DNA from: Methylobacterium radiotolerans JCM 2831
GTDB taxonomy: Bacteria > Pseudomonadota > Alphaproteobacteria > Rhizobiales > Beijerinckiaceae
Length of the DNA stretch: 64,000 nt
NCBI RefSeq assembly: GCF_000019725.1
Contig: NC_010505.1
Coordinates: 5,130,001-5,194,000 of the forward strand
Reading direction: 5' to 3'
Shown here one piece after another: positions 1-8,128 of the stretch (its first letter is position 1; each line of letters starts with the position of its first letter). Below the pieces are notes generated by a model. The model was not told the origin of the DNA and did no database searches. It was given only the letters and a program-made list of their open reading frames with translations. A program made the translations under genes and the position numbers.

Positions 1-222
1 GCGATCCTCGACGTCAGCGCGGGCGGCCTGCTCATGGCGATGCCCGACGCGTTCGCGGCCGCGCCCGGAACGGAGCTGGTGATCGACGCGGCGATCCTCG
101 GGACCGTGCGCGCCCGCGTCGTGACGACCAGCGCGCGCGGGGTCCATGTCCAGGTCGACGCGGATGCAGAGGCCTACAGCCTCGCCGTGCAGCGGGTCTC
201 GCGGATCGCGCGATCCTGGTAG
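1..222 (+). CDS. C-terminal part of a PilZ-like domain protein (5' truncated by window edge)
   Basis: The frame is open from base 1 and stops with TAG at 220-222, so only the last 73 residues are visible. The start of the fragment reads ILDVSAGGLLMAMPD, which resembles the D-x-S-x-x-G-x strand of PilZ domains that bind cyclic di-GMP. It is followed by alternating beta-type segments (ELVIDAAILGTVRARVVTT). The upstream RxxxR half of the binding site lies outside the window, so ligand binding cannot be judged. In this bacterial group such domains often end chemoreceptors or stand alone. The family call is an inference from a short motif. Confidence 0.5.
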   Translation, partial: AILDVSAGGLLMAMPDAFAAAPGTELVIDAAILGTVRARVVTTSARGVHVQVDADAEAYSLAVQRVSRIARSW

Positions 223-230
223 CGCCGCGC

Positions 231-755
231 TCAGGTGTTGAAGTCGAGCAGCCGGGAACTGGCGAAATCGGTGTTGCGGGCGCCGTCGCTGCCGTAGCCG
301 ATGGTCCGGCTCTGCGTCCGCTGCATCTGCTGGATGAAGGAGGCCAGCGTCTCGCTGGGGCTGAGGCGCGCGTCGCCCGACGCGGTCGGGTCCTGGGACG
401 CGTCGGGAGTTCCGGTGGTCGCGGAACGCGCCGGTTGCGCGGCCGGTCCATCCGCCGGATCGGCGGTCGCCCCGGCCTCGGGCGCGGTGAGCAGCTGGCG
501 GAGCACGCCGCCCTGGTCGCCGGTGATCCGGCCGGCGGTGATCTGGTTGTCGATCAGGGCGTCGATGCGGTCCCGGATCCGGGCCGGGTCGAGAGCCGGC
601 GCCGCGGGGGCCGTCGCGGCGCTGCTCGACGCCGCCCGGGCCGCCTCGCCCGCCACGACGCCAGTCACCGGTTCGGCGTGCGGGGTGCTGCCGTCGAGAA
701 CGCGCGGCGTCAGGGACGTGCTGAGCCCGGCGGGCGGTCCTGACACGGCATTCAT
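231..755 (-). CDS. Uncharacterised Ala/Thr-rich protein
   Basis: The product is a 174-residue protein of unknown function. The ATG at 755 is preferred to a GTG four codons upstream. The N-terminal 50 residues are Ala/Ser/Pro-rich and probably disordered. The central part (about residues 55-90) has a charged helical pattern, with DRIDALIDNQITAGRITGDQ followed by a GGVLRQLL helix that superficially recalls an EF-hand-like helix-loop-helix. The C-terminal part contains a second helix (ETLASFIQQMQRTQ) and ends in LLDFNT. There is no signal peptide or membrane segment. It converges with the PilZ-like gene, 8 bases apart. I do not recognise the family. Confidence 0.6.
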   Translation of the reverse strand: MNAVSGPPAGLSTSLTPRVLDGSTPHAEPVTGVVAGEAARAASSSAATAPAAPALDPARIRDRIDALIDNQITAGRITGDQGGVLRQLLTAPEAGATADPADGPAAQPARSATTGTPDASQDPTASGDARLSPSETLASFIQQMQRTQSRTIGYGSDGARNTDFASSRLLDFNT

Positions 756-767
756 CGCGGCACGCAC

Positions 768-1459
768 ACACCCCAGAGGCCCTACGACAGCCCCCGGGTA
801 TGGTCGGTTAGTGTTAAGGCTGCCTTACGGGGCGCCGGCCCGTCCGGCCGGGGCTGCTCGGCCAAGGGTGCCCGACAAGGCTGCCCGGCCAGGCTATCCG
901 GTGAGGACCGTCCGGCCGGGCCCTCGGCAGCGCGCGTCGGGGAACGAACGTCTCCAGCCCGCCTCTTTTTTGTTGTCGCTCCGTCCCAGCGTGGCGGGCG
1001 CCGGGCCGGGCTGGAGCCGAAAAATTTCGGCGTTCCAGGACCCGCGCGCGCGAGATAAATATCGTCGAAGACTTTCTGCTAAAAAGACGAGTGCTGTAGA
1101 GAACGTATCGTATTTACAAATAATATATTTGTCTTCCGTGTTGAGGTCTTGACTTCGGCAGAGGCTTGTCTGCTGATGCAGGCTTGCAGGGCAGTGCCGC
1201 CAGTCAAGTGGTGAACGCTGGATGCAAGATCAATTCTCGGTTGTTTCTCCTCGTGTTTCGCGGAGCGGCAGGTCCCCGCGAGTCTGTCGCCGTCCCGGTG
1301 TCTTGGCCCACGAACCCGTCGCCCGGTCCGCCGGAGGTGGAGCCCGTCGGGACCGTCCCGGACCCGCCGGGCGGTGACCGGAGGCGGGGCCGAGGGCCGT
1401 CCGCCTCTCCGCACGAACGCGCGCGTGCAGACAGCCGTGCAACGGAAGCGCGTCGGGTC
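768..1459. promoter_or_regulatory. Long intergenic region with an AT-rich island and inverted repeats
   Basis: This 692-base stretch separates the minus-strand unknown gene from the tandem ABM gene. No convincing gene is seen; the open frame running into the ABM gene is low-complexity and lacks a start context. At 1011-1038 an imperfect dyad occurs: arms CTGGAGCCGAAA and TTTCGGC-gt-TCCAG around a central AA. At 1117-1131 there is a perfect CAAATA-ATA-TATTTG palindrome inside about 90 bases of strongly AT-rich DNA (1052-1150), which stands out in this GC-rich genome. It probably holds the promoter and operator of one or both flanking genes. Confidence 0.5.
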
Positions 1460-2416
1460 ATGAGCGGTGCCACAACGTCCGTCAGCATCGTGACGCAGAC
1501 GACCATCCGGCCGGAGAGCGCGGACGCCTTCGCCCGATGGCAGACCGACACCAGTGCCGTCGTGGCGGCCTTTCCCGGCTTCATCGAGCAGCAGCTGATC
1601 CCGCCGCGCCCGCCGCTGCAGGTGGACTGGGTGATCGTGCAGCGGTTCCACAGCCTGGAGCAGGCCAAGGCCTGGGTGGCCTCCCCCGAGCGGCAGGCCC
1701 GCATCCAGGGCGCCACGCCGATGCTCGTCGGCCGCGACGACGTCCACATCGTCAAGGACGACGCCAGCGCGGCCCGGACCTCGCCGGTCAGCGCGGTGAT
1801 CAGCACCCGCGTGAAGCCCGGCATGGAGGCGGCCTACCTCCGTTGGGAGCAGAGGATCGCGGCCGCGCAGTCGCGGGCGCCCGGCATGCAGGGCTACCGG
1901 TTCGAGCCGGCCGTGCCGGGGGTGCAGGAGGACTACGTCGCGATCCTGCGCTTCGACAGCGAGGCGAACCTGCGCACCTGGATGGACTCGCCGGAGCGGC
2001 AGGCGCTGGTCGCCGAGGCGGTGCCGATGACCGCGGAATTCCACACCCGGACGGTGCAGAGCGGCTTCGAGCAGTGGTTCCGCAACGTCGCGCCGCCCGG
2101 CGGGGCGGCGCCCGCGGCGTGGAAGATGAACATGATCGTCGTGCTGACGCTCTACCCGACCGTGTTCCTGTGGGGCGTCCTGGTCGGCACGCCGATCCTC
2201 GCCGGGCTGCTGAAGGTGGATTTCCCGGTCGCCCTGTTCATCGGCAACGTGTTCAGCGTGCTGCTCACCTCCCTGATGGTGCCCTGGACGGCCCGGCGGC
2301 TGGACTGGTGGCTGACGCCGGATCCGGCGCGGCGGACCCGGGTCAACCTGCAGGGCGCCGCGCTGCTGACCGCCGCCTACGCGGTCATGATCCTCGTGTT
2401 CTGGAAGCTGTTGTGA
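1460..2416 (+). CDS. Tandem antibiotic-biosynthesis-monooxygenase (ABM) domain protein with membrane C-terminus
   Basis: The protein has 318 residues. Two ABM-type ferredoxin-like domains follow each other: residues about 5-95 (ending ...GRDDVHIVKDD) and about 105-200 (SAVISTRVKPGMEAAYLRWEQ...). Each contains the family-like pattern W/F-x-SPERQA near its end (ASPERQARI; DSPERQALV). Three hydrophobic segments follow at about residues 222-245, 257-277 and 299-318, so the tandem domains sit on a membrane anchor. ABM domains oxidise polyketides or quinol-like substrates, or degrade heme; the substrate here is unknown. The ATG at 1460 is chosen because homology-like sequence begins there and GGAAG lies 12 bases upstream. 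Confidence 0.75.
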   Translation: MSGATTSVSIVTQTTIRPESADAFARWQTDTSAVVAAFPGFIEQQLIPPRPPLQVDWVIVQRFHSLEQAKAWVASPERQARIQGATPMLVGRDDVHIVKDDASAARTSPVSAVISTRVKPGMEAAYLRWEQRIAAAQSRAPGMQGYRFEPAVPGVQEDYVAILRFDSEANLRTWMDSPERQALVAEAVPMTAEFHTRTVQSGFEQWFRNVAPPGGAAPAAWKMNMIVVLTLYPTVFLWGVLVGTPILAGLLKVDFPVALFIGNVFSVLLTSLMVPWTARRLDWWLTPDPARRTRVNLQGAALLTAAYAVMILVFWKLL

Positions 2417-2487
2417 CCGGCGTCGCGCCGGGGCGGTCGCGGTCCGCGGGGCGCCGTTCAGAGGACGGGCCAGGGGAGGGGCGCGCG

Positions 2488-3603
2488 ATGCTCCGGTCGG
2501 TGTCCCGGGTGAGCCCGCTCTCGGCTGCGGGGCTGCTGATCCTGGCCTGCGGGACCGGGCTGGCCGGTCCGGCCCGCGCCGAGCCCGAGCCGGCCCCGGC
2601 CACCGCCTCAGCCGCGGCGCCGACGCCGGCCGCGGCCCGCACGAGGCGCCAGGAGGCCGGCGTTCCCGTCGCGGCCGCCACCGTGATGGCGGCGCCGCCG
2701 CCGTCCGTCTTCGCCTTCTCCGACACTGTGGTGAGCTACCGCTTCCAGGGGCCCTCCGCGGAGCCCGGCCTCCGGGTCCAGCGTCCCGACGGCCAGTTCG
2801 TGGGGCGCGAGGTCCCCAAGAACGTGATCAACCTGTTCCACGCCAATTCGTGGGCCTACGGGACGAACCTGCTCTCCCTCGACATCCTCCGGTCCGGATC
2901 CCAGGACCCGGCGGGCAATCGGGTCGGCAGGTTCGAGGGCGTCGGCGCCACCGAGTTCTACCTGATCTACCGGGGCGTCCTGAGCCTCAACCAGGTCTTC
3001 GACACGCAGGCCCTCGCCGTTCCCGGTATCGTCAAGGATATCGGCCTGTCGTTCGGGGCCGACGTCAACACCAAGGACACGATCTTCGATTCCGAGAAGC
3101 GCGCCGGCACCTTTGGGTTGAGCTTCGCCTTCGACGTGCCGGCCGGGTTCGTGAACCTGAAGGTCCAGGGCTACAAGGAATTCTCCCGCAACGGCTTGGC
3201 GGGGAACGGTCCCGTACCGGGCAATTCCGGGCGCGATGCCGTACCGGGCTTCGACTACGCGCACTTCCGCAGCGTCGAGTTCAAGATGACGCCGGAATTC
3301 GAGATCACCTACACGATCCCGCTGCCGTTCACCGGGCTGCCGCTGTCGCTGGCCGGCTTCAACACCATCGTCCTGCCCAAGGGCCGCTACGGCACGATCA
3401 ACCAGTACGACACGCAGCTGGAATTCGTCTCGCAGACCAACCTCGTGCTCGATGTCGGGCAGCTGCTCGCCGAGACGCCCAACCGGGTCGAGGTCTTCGC
3501 CGGCTTCCAGTACTGGCACAACAAGTTCGGCGGCGACCCGCGGCGCACCCTCAACACCGAGGAGAAGGCGCTGATCGCCGGGGTGGCCTACCACCTGAAA
3601 TGA
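2488..3603 (+). CDS. Outer-membrane channel protein, Tsx-like
   Basis: The 371-residue exported protein begins with a Sec signal (MLRSVSRVSPLSAAGLLILACGTGLAGPARA) and then an Ala/Pro linker to about residue 70. The rest alternates in beta-barrel style. The segments NLFHANSWAYGTNLLSLDIL and VFAGFQYWHNKFG resemble those of nucleoside-specific Tsx/OmpK-like channels. The C-terminus is AGVAYHLK, so the terminal aromatic typical of barrels is replaced by lysine after a Tyr-His-Leu. The gene starts 71 bases after the ABM gene on the same strand and has an AGGGGAGGG ribosome site (2472-2480). It converges with glnT. The substrate is not predictable. Confidence 0.65.
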   Translation: MLRSVSRVSPLSAAGLLILACGTGLAGPARAEPEPAPATASAAAPTPAAARTRRQEAGVPVAAATVMAAPPPSVFAFSDTVVSYRFQGPSAEPGLRVQRPDGQFVGREVPKNVINLFHANSWAYGTNLLSLDILRSGSQDPAGNRVGRFEGVGATEFYLIYRGVLSLNQVFDTQALAVPGIVKDIGLSFGADVNTKDTIFDSEKRAGTFGLSFAFDVPAGFVNLKVQGYKEFSRNGLAGNGPVPGNSGRDAVPGFDYAHFRSVEFKMTPEFEITYTIPLPFTGLPLSLAGFNTIVLPKGRYGTINQYDTQLEFVSQTNLVLDVGQLLAETPNRVEVFAGFQYWHNKFGGDPRRTLNTEEKALIAGVAYHLK

Positions 3604-3639
3604 GACGGCCGGTCGCGGCGCGGGCCGTTCCGCGCGGCT

Positions 3640-4938
3640 TCAGCAATCCAAGGTCGTGTCCCGCTCCCACTGGGTGAGGTGCTGGCAGTAGGCGTTCCAC
3701 TCCTCGTTCTTCAGCTTGAGATAGCTCGGCACGAAGGGGCCCAGGGCCTCGCCGAGGATCGCGCTGCCCGACAGGGCGCGCAGGGCATCCAGCATGTTGA
3801 GGGGCAGCCGCTTCAGGCCCTCGACCGTGTGGCCGTCGGTGTACATGTTGATGTCGAGGCGCGGGCCCGGATCCCGGTGGTTGCGGATCCCGTCGAGGCC
3901 GGCCGCCAGGATCGCCGCCTGGAGCAGGTACGGGTTGACGGCCCCGTCGGCGAGGCGGAACTCGAACCGCCCCGGCCCGGGGATGCGGATCATGTGGGTG
4001 CGGTTGTTGCCCGAGTAGGTCACCGTGTTGGGCGCCCAGGTCGCCCCCGAATTGGTCCGGGGCGCGTTGATCCGCTTGTAGGAGTTGACGCAGGGGTTGG
4101 TGATCGCCGCCAGCGCGTCGGCCGAGTGGATCAGGCCGCCGATGAAGTGGTAGCCCGTCGGCGACAGGCCGGTCGGGTCGGACGGGTCGGCGAAGACGTT
4201 CCGCCCGTCCCGCCAGAGGGAGACGTGGGCGTGGCAGCCCGAGCCGGTCAGCTCCGCGAACGGCTTGGGCATGAAGGTCGCGCGCAGGCCGTGCTTCTCG
4301 GCGATCGAGCGGGTCATGTACTTGAAGAAGGCGTGGCGATCGGCGGTGACCAAGGCGTCGTCGTAGTCCCAATTCATCTCGAACTGGCCGTTCGCGTCCT
4401 CGTGGTCGTTCTGGTAGGGGTTCCAGCCGAGGGCGAGCATCGCGTCGCAGATCTCGCTGATCACGTCGTAGCGCCGCATCAGCGCCGACTGGTCGTAGCA
4501 GGGCTTCGTCTGCCGGTCGGACATGTCGGCGGGCTCGGCGCCGTCGGCGGTGATCAGGAAGAACTCGCACTCGACGCCGGTCTTCATCGCGAGGCCGAGA
4601 TCCGCCGCCTCGGCGATCAGGCGCTTCAGCAGGTTGCGGGGCGCCTGCTCGACGGGGCGCTCGTCCATGACGAGGTCGGCCGGCAGCCAGCCGACCTCGG
4701 GGCGCCAGGGCAGCTGGATCAGCGCGTCCGCGTCGGGGATCGCGAGGAGGTCGGAATCGGCCGGGCTCATGTCGAGCCAGGTGGCGAAGCCCGCGAACCC
4801 CGCGCCGTTCCGACAGGTGCTGGCGATCGCCGCGGCCGGGACCAGCTTGGCCCGCTGGGTCCCGAACAGGTCGGTGTACGAGACGAGGAAGTACTTGATG
4901 CCGCGCTCCTTGGCGGCGGTCTCGAGATCGAGCGACAT
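3640..4938 (-). CDS. glnT: Type III glutamine synthetase-like ligase (GlnT family; possibly gamma-glutamylmethylamide synthetase)
   Basis: This 432-residue ATP-dependent ligase of the glutamine synthetase fold carries the metal/glutamate residues of the family. ECE is at residues 123-125, an EMNW motif at about 187-190, the GSGCHAHVS motif with two histidines at 232-240, and the C-terminal NSGATWAPNTVTYSGNNRTH and EFRLADGAVNP segments for ATP and glutamate binding. The ATG at 4938 has GAGGG eight bases upstream and is preferred over the GTG at 4953. It is the last gene of glxB-glxC-glxD-glnT. Close relatives make either glutamine or, as GmaS, gamma-glutamylmethylamide from methylamine. The sequence alone does not separate these. 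Confidence 0.85.
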   Translation of the reverse strand: MSLDLETAAKERGIKYFLVSYTDLFGTQRAKLVPAAAIASTCRNGAGFAGFATWLDMSPADSDLLAIPDADALIQLPWRPEVGWLPADLVMDERPVEQAPRNLLKRLIAEAADLGLAMKTGVECEFFLITADGAEPADMSDRQTKPCYDQSALMRRYDVISEICDAMLALGWNPYQNDHEDANGQFEMNWDYDDALVTADRHAFFKYMTRSIAEKHGLRATFMPKPFAELTGSGCHAHVSLWRDGRNVFADPSDPTGLSPTGYHFIGGLIHSADALAAITNPCVNSYKRINAPRTNSGATWAPNTVTYSGNNRTHMIRIPGPGRFEFRLADGAVNPYLLQAAILAAGLDGIRNHRDPGPRLDINMYTDGHTVEGLKRLPLNMLDALRALSGSAILGEALGPFVPSYLKLKNEEWNAYCQHLTQWERDTTLDC

Positions 4939-5033
4939 CGCGTGCACCCTCACTAGGGCCGACGAGGGCCGGAACGGGGGAGGGGTCGCCCGGCGGCGGC
5001 CCCGGTCTCTCGGAGCGCGGTCGTCAGAGCGCG

Positions 5034-5089
5034 GCGCTCATGGTCCCGCGCTCACGGCCCGGCGCTCATGGCCCGGCGCTCACAGCCCG
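5034..5089. repeat. Four 14-bp tandem repeats at the glxD-glnT junction
   Basis: Four consecutive 14-base units read GCGCTCATGGTCCC, GCGCTCACGGCCCG, GCGCTCATGGCCCG and GCGCTCACAGCCCG on the plus strand. They overlap the last codons and stop of glxD and extend into the 141-base gap before glnT. The divergence between units suggests replication slippage rather than a protein-binding array. The repeat makes the glxD 3' end and the spacer variable and could affect coupling between the two genes. Confidence 0.7.
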
Positions 5090-6408
5090 GCCTTGCCGGG
5101 GATCCAGTCGGTCCCGGCGAGGGGGACCTGGGCCATGGCCGCGGCCTCGATCGTCAGGGCGACGAGGTCCTCGGGCTCCAGGTTGTGGAGGTGACTCTTG
5201 CCGCAGGCGCGGGCGATGGTCTGCGCCTCCAGGGTCATGACGGCGAGGAAGTTGGCGAGGCGCCGGCCGCCGAGCACGGGGTCGAGCCGCCGGGCGAGTT
5301 CCGGATCCTGCGTGGTGATGCCCGCCGGGTCCTTGCCCTCGTGCCAGTCGTCGTAGGCGCCCGCCGTGGTGCCGAGCGCCGCGTACTCGGCTTCCCAGCG
5401 GGGATCGTTGTCGCCGAGCGCGATCAGCGCCGCGGTGCCGATCGCCACCGCGTCGGCGCCGAGCGCCAGCACCTTGGCGACGTCGGCGCCGGAGCGGATG
5501 CCGCCGGAGACCACGAGCTGGACCTTCCGGTGCAGGCCGAGGTCCTGGAGGGCCTGCACGGCGGGCCGGATCGCCGCCAGGGTCGGGATGCCGACGTGCT
5601 CGATGAACACGTCCTGCGTGGCCGCGGTGCCGCCCTGCATGCCGTCCAGCACGACGACGTCGGCGCCGGACTTCGCCGCGAGGGCAGTGTCGTAGTAGGG
5701 GCGGCTCGCCCCGACCTTCACGTAGATGGGCTTCTCCCAGTCGGTGATCTCGCGCAACTCCTCGAGCTTGATCGCGAGGTCGTCCGGACCGGTCCAGTCC
5801 GGGTGGCGGCAGGCCGAGCGCTGGTCGATGCCCGGCGGCAGGCAGCGCATCCCGGCGACCCGCTCGGTGATCTTCTGCCCGAGCAGCATGCCGCCGCCGC
5901 CGGGCTTGGCGCCCTGGCCGATCACCACCTCGATGGCGTCGGCCCGGCGCAGGTCGTCCGGGTTCATGCCGTAGCGGGAGGGCAGGTACTGGTAGACCAG
6001 CGTCTGCGAGTGGCCCCGCTCCTCCGGGGTCATGCCGCCGTCGCCCGTGGTGGTCGATGTCCCGGCGAGGCTCGCGCCCCGGCCGAGGGCCTCCTTGGCG
6101 TTGGCCGAGAGGGAGCCGAAGCTCATGCCGGCGATGGTCACCGGGGTCTTCAGGCGGATCGGCTTCGCGGCGAAGCGGTCGCCCAGCACCACCTCGGTGC
6201 CGCACCGCTCGCGGTAGCCCTCCAGCGGGTAGCGGCTGATCGAGGCGCCGAGGAACAGCAGGTCGTCGAGATGCGGGAGCGCGCGCTTCGCGCCGGCGCC
6301 GCGGATGTCGTAGATGCCGGTCGCGGCCGCCCGACGGATCTCCGCCATGACCTCGGGGGTGAAGGTCGCCGAGGTGCGCGGGACCGTGCGCGGGGGCGTC
6401 TCGGCCAT
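5080..6408 (-). CDS. glxD: FMN-binding glutamate-synthase-like subunit GlxD (MgsC-type)
   Basis: The 442-residue protein corresponds to the FMN/Fe-S alpha-beta barrel synthase domain of glutamate synthase as a stand-alone subunit. Visible family features are TIAGMSFGSLSANAKEALGRG, the GEGG-like TGDGGMTPEERGHSQ loop, the QGAKPGGGGMLLGQKI flavin/glutamate loop, VVLDGMQGGTAATQD, and VSGGIRSGADVAKVLALGADAVAIGTAALIALG. The cysteine cluster usual for the 3Fe-4S centre is reduced; scattered cysteines (MRCLPPGID, SACRHPD, ARACGKSHLHNLEPEDL) are the candidates. The start ATG overlaps the glxC stop (TGATG). With GlxB (amide donor) and GlxC it should form a three-subunit glutamate or N-methylglutamate synthase. 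Confidence 0.88.
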   Translation of the reverse strand: MAETPPRTVPRTSATFTPEVMAEIRRAAATGIYDIRGAGAKRALPHLDDLLFLGASISRYPLEGYRERCGTEVVLGDRFAAKPIRLKTPVTIAGMSFGSLSANAKEALGRGASLAGTSTTTGDGGMTPEERGHSQTLVYQYLPSRYGMNPDDLRRADAIEVVIGQGAKPGGGGMLLGQKITERVAGMRCLPPGIDQRSACRHPDWTGPDDLAIKLEELREITDWEKPIYVKVGASRPYYDTALAAKSGADVVVLDGMQGGTAATQDVFIEHVGIPTLAAIRPAVQALQDLGLHRKVQLVVSGGIRSGADVAKVLALGADAVAIGTAALIALGDNDPRWEAEYAALGTTAGAYDDWHEGKDPAGITTQDPELARRLDPVLGGRRLANFLAVMTLEAQTIARACGKSHLHNLEPEDLVALTIEAAAMAQVPLAGTDWIPGKAGL

Positions 6409-7097
6409 CAGTAGGCTCCGGCGTTGTCGACGTGGAAGTGGTAGAGGCTGCGCGCGGACCCGTAGCGGCGGAACTCGCCCGGATCGACCTCGCCCGCGAG
6501 GCCCGCGGCCGCGAGCTTGGCGAAGAGCTGTTCCCGGTGCGCGTCGCCCATCGGCTTCTCGACGCAGTCGGCGCCCAGGCTCGTCACCGCGCCGCGGACG
6601 TAGAGCCGGGCCTCGTAGAGCGAGTCCCCCAGCGCCTCGCCGGCATCGCCCAGCACCGTCAGTGTCCCGGCCTGGGCCATGAAGGCCGACATGTGGCCGA
6701 TCGACCCCTTCACGAGGATGTCGACCCCCTTCATCGAGATGCCGCAGCGCGCCCCGGCATTGCCGTCGATCAGGAGCAGGCCGCCCTGGGCGGTGGCCCC
6801 GGCCGCCTGGCTGGCGTCGCCGCGCACGTGGACGACGCCCGACATCATGTTCTCGGCGACGCCGACCCCGGCATTGCCGCCGATCACGACGGTGGCCCGC
6901 TTGTTCATGCCGGCGCAGTAGTAGCCGGCATTGCCCTCGATCTCGACGTGGACCGGGGCGTCGAGGCCCGCCGCGATGGCGTGCCGTCCGTCCGGGTTCA
7001 CCACTGTCCAGCGGGTCTCGTTCGTGTCGGGACGCAGGGCGTGGAGGGCGCGGTTCAGGGCGCGCAGCGGCTCGGCGCGCAGGTCGACGGTCGGCAT
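6408..7097 (-). CDS. glxC: GXGXG-domain glutamate-synthase-like subunit GlxC (MgsB-type)
   Basis: The 229-residue protein matches the C-terminal GXGXG beta-helix domain of glutamate synthase as a separate polypeptide. Repeats of the G-x-x-G-x-G type are visible: VEIEGNAGYYCAG, VVIGGNAGVGVAENMMSG, VRGDASQAAGATAQGG, LIDGNAGARCG, VKGSIGHMSAF and VLGDAGEALGD. The ATG at 7097 overlaps the stop of glxB as TGATG and is preferred to the start five codons upstream. Its own stop overlaps the glxD start in the same way, so all three subunits are probably translationally coupled at equal stoichiometry. Confidence 0.88.
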   Translation of the reverse strand: MPTVDLRAEPLRALNRALHALRPDTNETRWTVVNPDGRHAIAAGLDAPVHVEIEGNAGYYCAGMNKRATVVIGGNAGVGVAENMMSGVVHVRGDASQAAGATAQGGLLLIDGNAGARCGISMKGVDILVKGSIGHMSAFMAQAGTLTVLGDAGEALGDSLYEARLYVRGAVTSLGADCVEKPMGDAHREQLFAKLAAAGLAGEVDPGEFRRYGSARSLYHFHVDNAGAY

Positions 7098-7990
7098 CAG
7101 TGGCGCTCCCAAGCGTAGACCTTGGCGGGCTCCGGCTCGAAGACCCGGGCGGCCTCGATACCGGGCAGGCCCACGAGGGCGCGGTACTCGGAGCCGAAGG
7201 CCACGTAGGCGTCCGTCTCGGCCATGACGGCGGGCTTGCAGGCGATCGGGTCGCGCAGGACCGCGAAGCCCGTCCGGGTGCCGACCACGAAGGTGAAGAA
7301 CCCGTCGAGATCGGTCAGGCTCGCCTGCAGGGCCTCCTCGAGGGAGGCGCCGGCGCGCATCCGCCAGCTCAGGTAGCCGGCGGCGACCTCGGTGTCGTTG
7401 CTGGTGGCGAAGTGCACGCCCTCCCGGCGCAGCCGCCGGCGCAGGTCGTTGTGGTTGGACAGGGAGCCGTTATGGACGAGGCACTCGTCGAGCCCCGTCG
7501 AGAACGGGTGCGCCCCGTTCGTGGTCACGGCGCTCTCGGTCGCCATCCGGGTGTGGCCGATGCCGTGGCTGCCCGCCATGCCGGCGAGGTCGAAGCGGTC
7601 CGCCACCGCGGCGGGCAGGCCGACCTCCTTGTAGATCTCCATCCGCCGGCCCGCGGAGACGACGTCGATCTCCGGCGCGTGGTCCGCGAGCCAGGCGCGG
7701 ACCGCGTCCGCCGCCGCCGCGTCCACGCTCAGCACCGTGTGGGTATCCCGCGCGCGCGCCGCGCAGTCCTGGCCCGTCTCGGCCTCGAGCCGGGTCACGA
7801 CGGCGGCCAGCGCCCGCGCATCCGCCCCGCGCAAGGTGAGCTTCACCCCGGCGGCGGCGTCGCCGTAGACGGCGAAGCCGGCGCTGTCGGGGCCGCGATC
7901 GGTCATCGTCCCCAACATCGTGGACAGCAGCGCGCCGAGCTGCGGTTCCAGGCTCGGAGTCTTCAGGAATAGTCCGACGATCCCGCACAT
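7097..7990 (-). CDS. glxB: Class II glutamine amidotransferase subunit GlxB (MgsA-type)
   Basis: The 297-residue N-terminal-nucleophile amidotransferase starts MCGIVGLFL. Removal of Met exposes Cys2 as the catalytic nucleophile that hydrolyses glutamine or a gamma-glutamylamide. Other family features are the TDRGPDSAGFAVYG loop, GIGHTRMATESAVTTNGAHPF, LVHNGSLSNHNDLRRRL and a SNDTEVAAGYL segment. A length of about 300 residues with no synthase domain is typical of GlxB/MgsA. It is the first gene of the four-gene operon and lies 138 bases after the XRE-cupin regulator, with an inverted repeat in that gap. Confidence 0.88.
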   Translation of the reverse strand: MCGIVGLFLKTPSLEPQLGALLSTMLGTMTDRGPDSAGFAVYGDAAAGVKLTLRGADARALAAVVTRLEAETGQDCAARARDTHTVLSVDAAAADAVRAWLADHAPEIDVVSAGRRMEIYKEVGLPAAVADRFDLAGMAGSHGIGHTRMATESAVTTNGAHPFSTGLDECLVHNGSLSNHNDLRRRLRREGVHFATSNDTEVAAGYLSWRMRAGASLEEALQASLTDLDGFFTFVVGTRTGFAVLRDPIACKPAVMAETDAYVAFGSEYRALVGLPGIEAARVFEPEPAKVYAWERH

Positions 7991-8066
7991 GACGCTGCGA
8001 ACTCCGTGCCGCCTGCCGGCCTACGGCTCGCACGGCGTCCCGGATTCGTCAACTGAGGATCACTAA

Positions 8067-8085
8067 AATTTCCTGCCGAGAAATT
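8067..8085. promoter_or_regulatory. Inverted repeat, candidate operator upstream of glxB
   Basis: A perfect 6-bp dyad reads AATTTC-N7-GAAATT (8067-8072 and 8080-8085). It lies 77 bases before the glxB start and just after the stop of the XRE-cupin regulator gene. It is AT-rich in an otherwise GC-rich gap, fitting an operator for the adjacent helix-turn-helix protein. A TTGACG hexamer on the minus strand (complement of 8047-8052) lies between the dyad and glxB and could be a -35 element. Confidence 0.5.
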
Positions 8086-8128
8086 AGCCACCGGCTGCGG
8101 CGAGGTCGGGCAGGCGGGCGCGCCGCGT

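Noticed and set aside
1537..2487. Upstream extension of the Tsx-like gene across the ABM gene
   Set aside because: The frame overlaps the ABM gene out of phase and is Arg/Pro-rich; the signal peptide begins at 2488.
3604..3639. GC-rich hairpin between the Tsx-like gene and glnT considered as a terminator
   Set aside because: Only a 6-bp stem (GCGCGG/CCGCGC) without a T-run could be drawn, too weak to annotate with confidence.
5080..7990. glxBCD considered as ordinary NADPH glutamate synthase (gltBD)
   Set aside because: The amidotransferase, synthase and GXGXG parts are separate short subunits and no GltD-type flavoprotein is present, so the GlxBCD/MgsABC class fits better.
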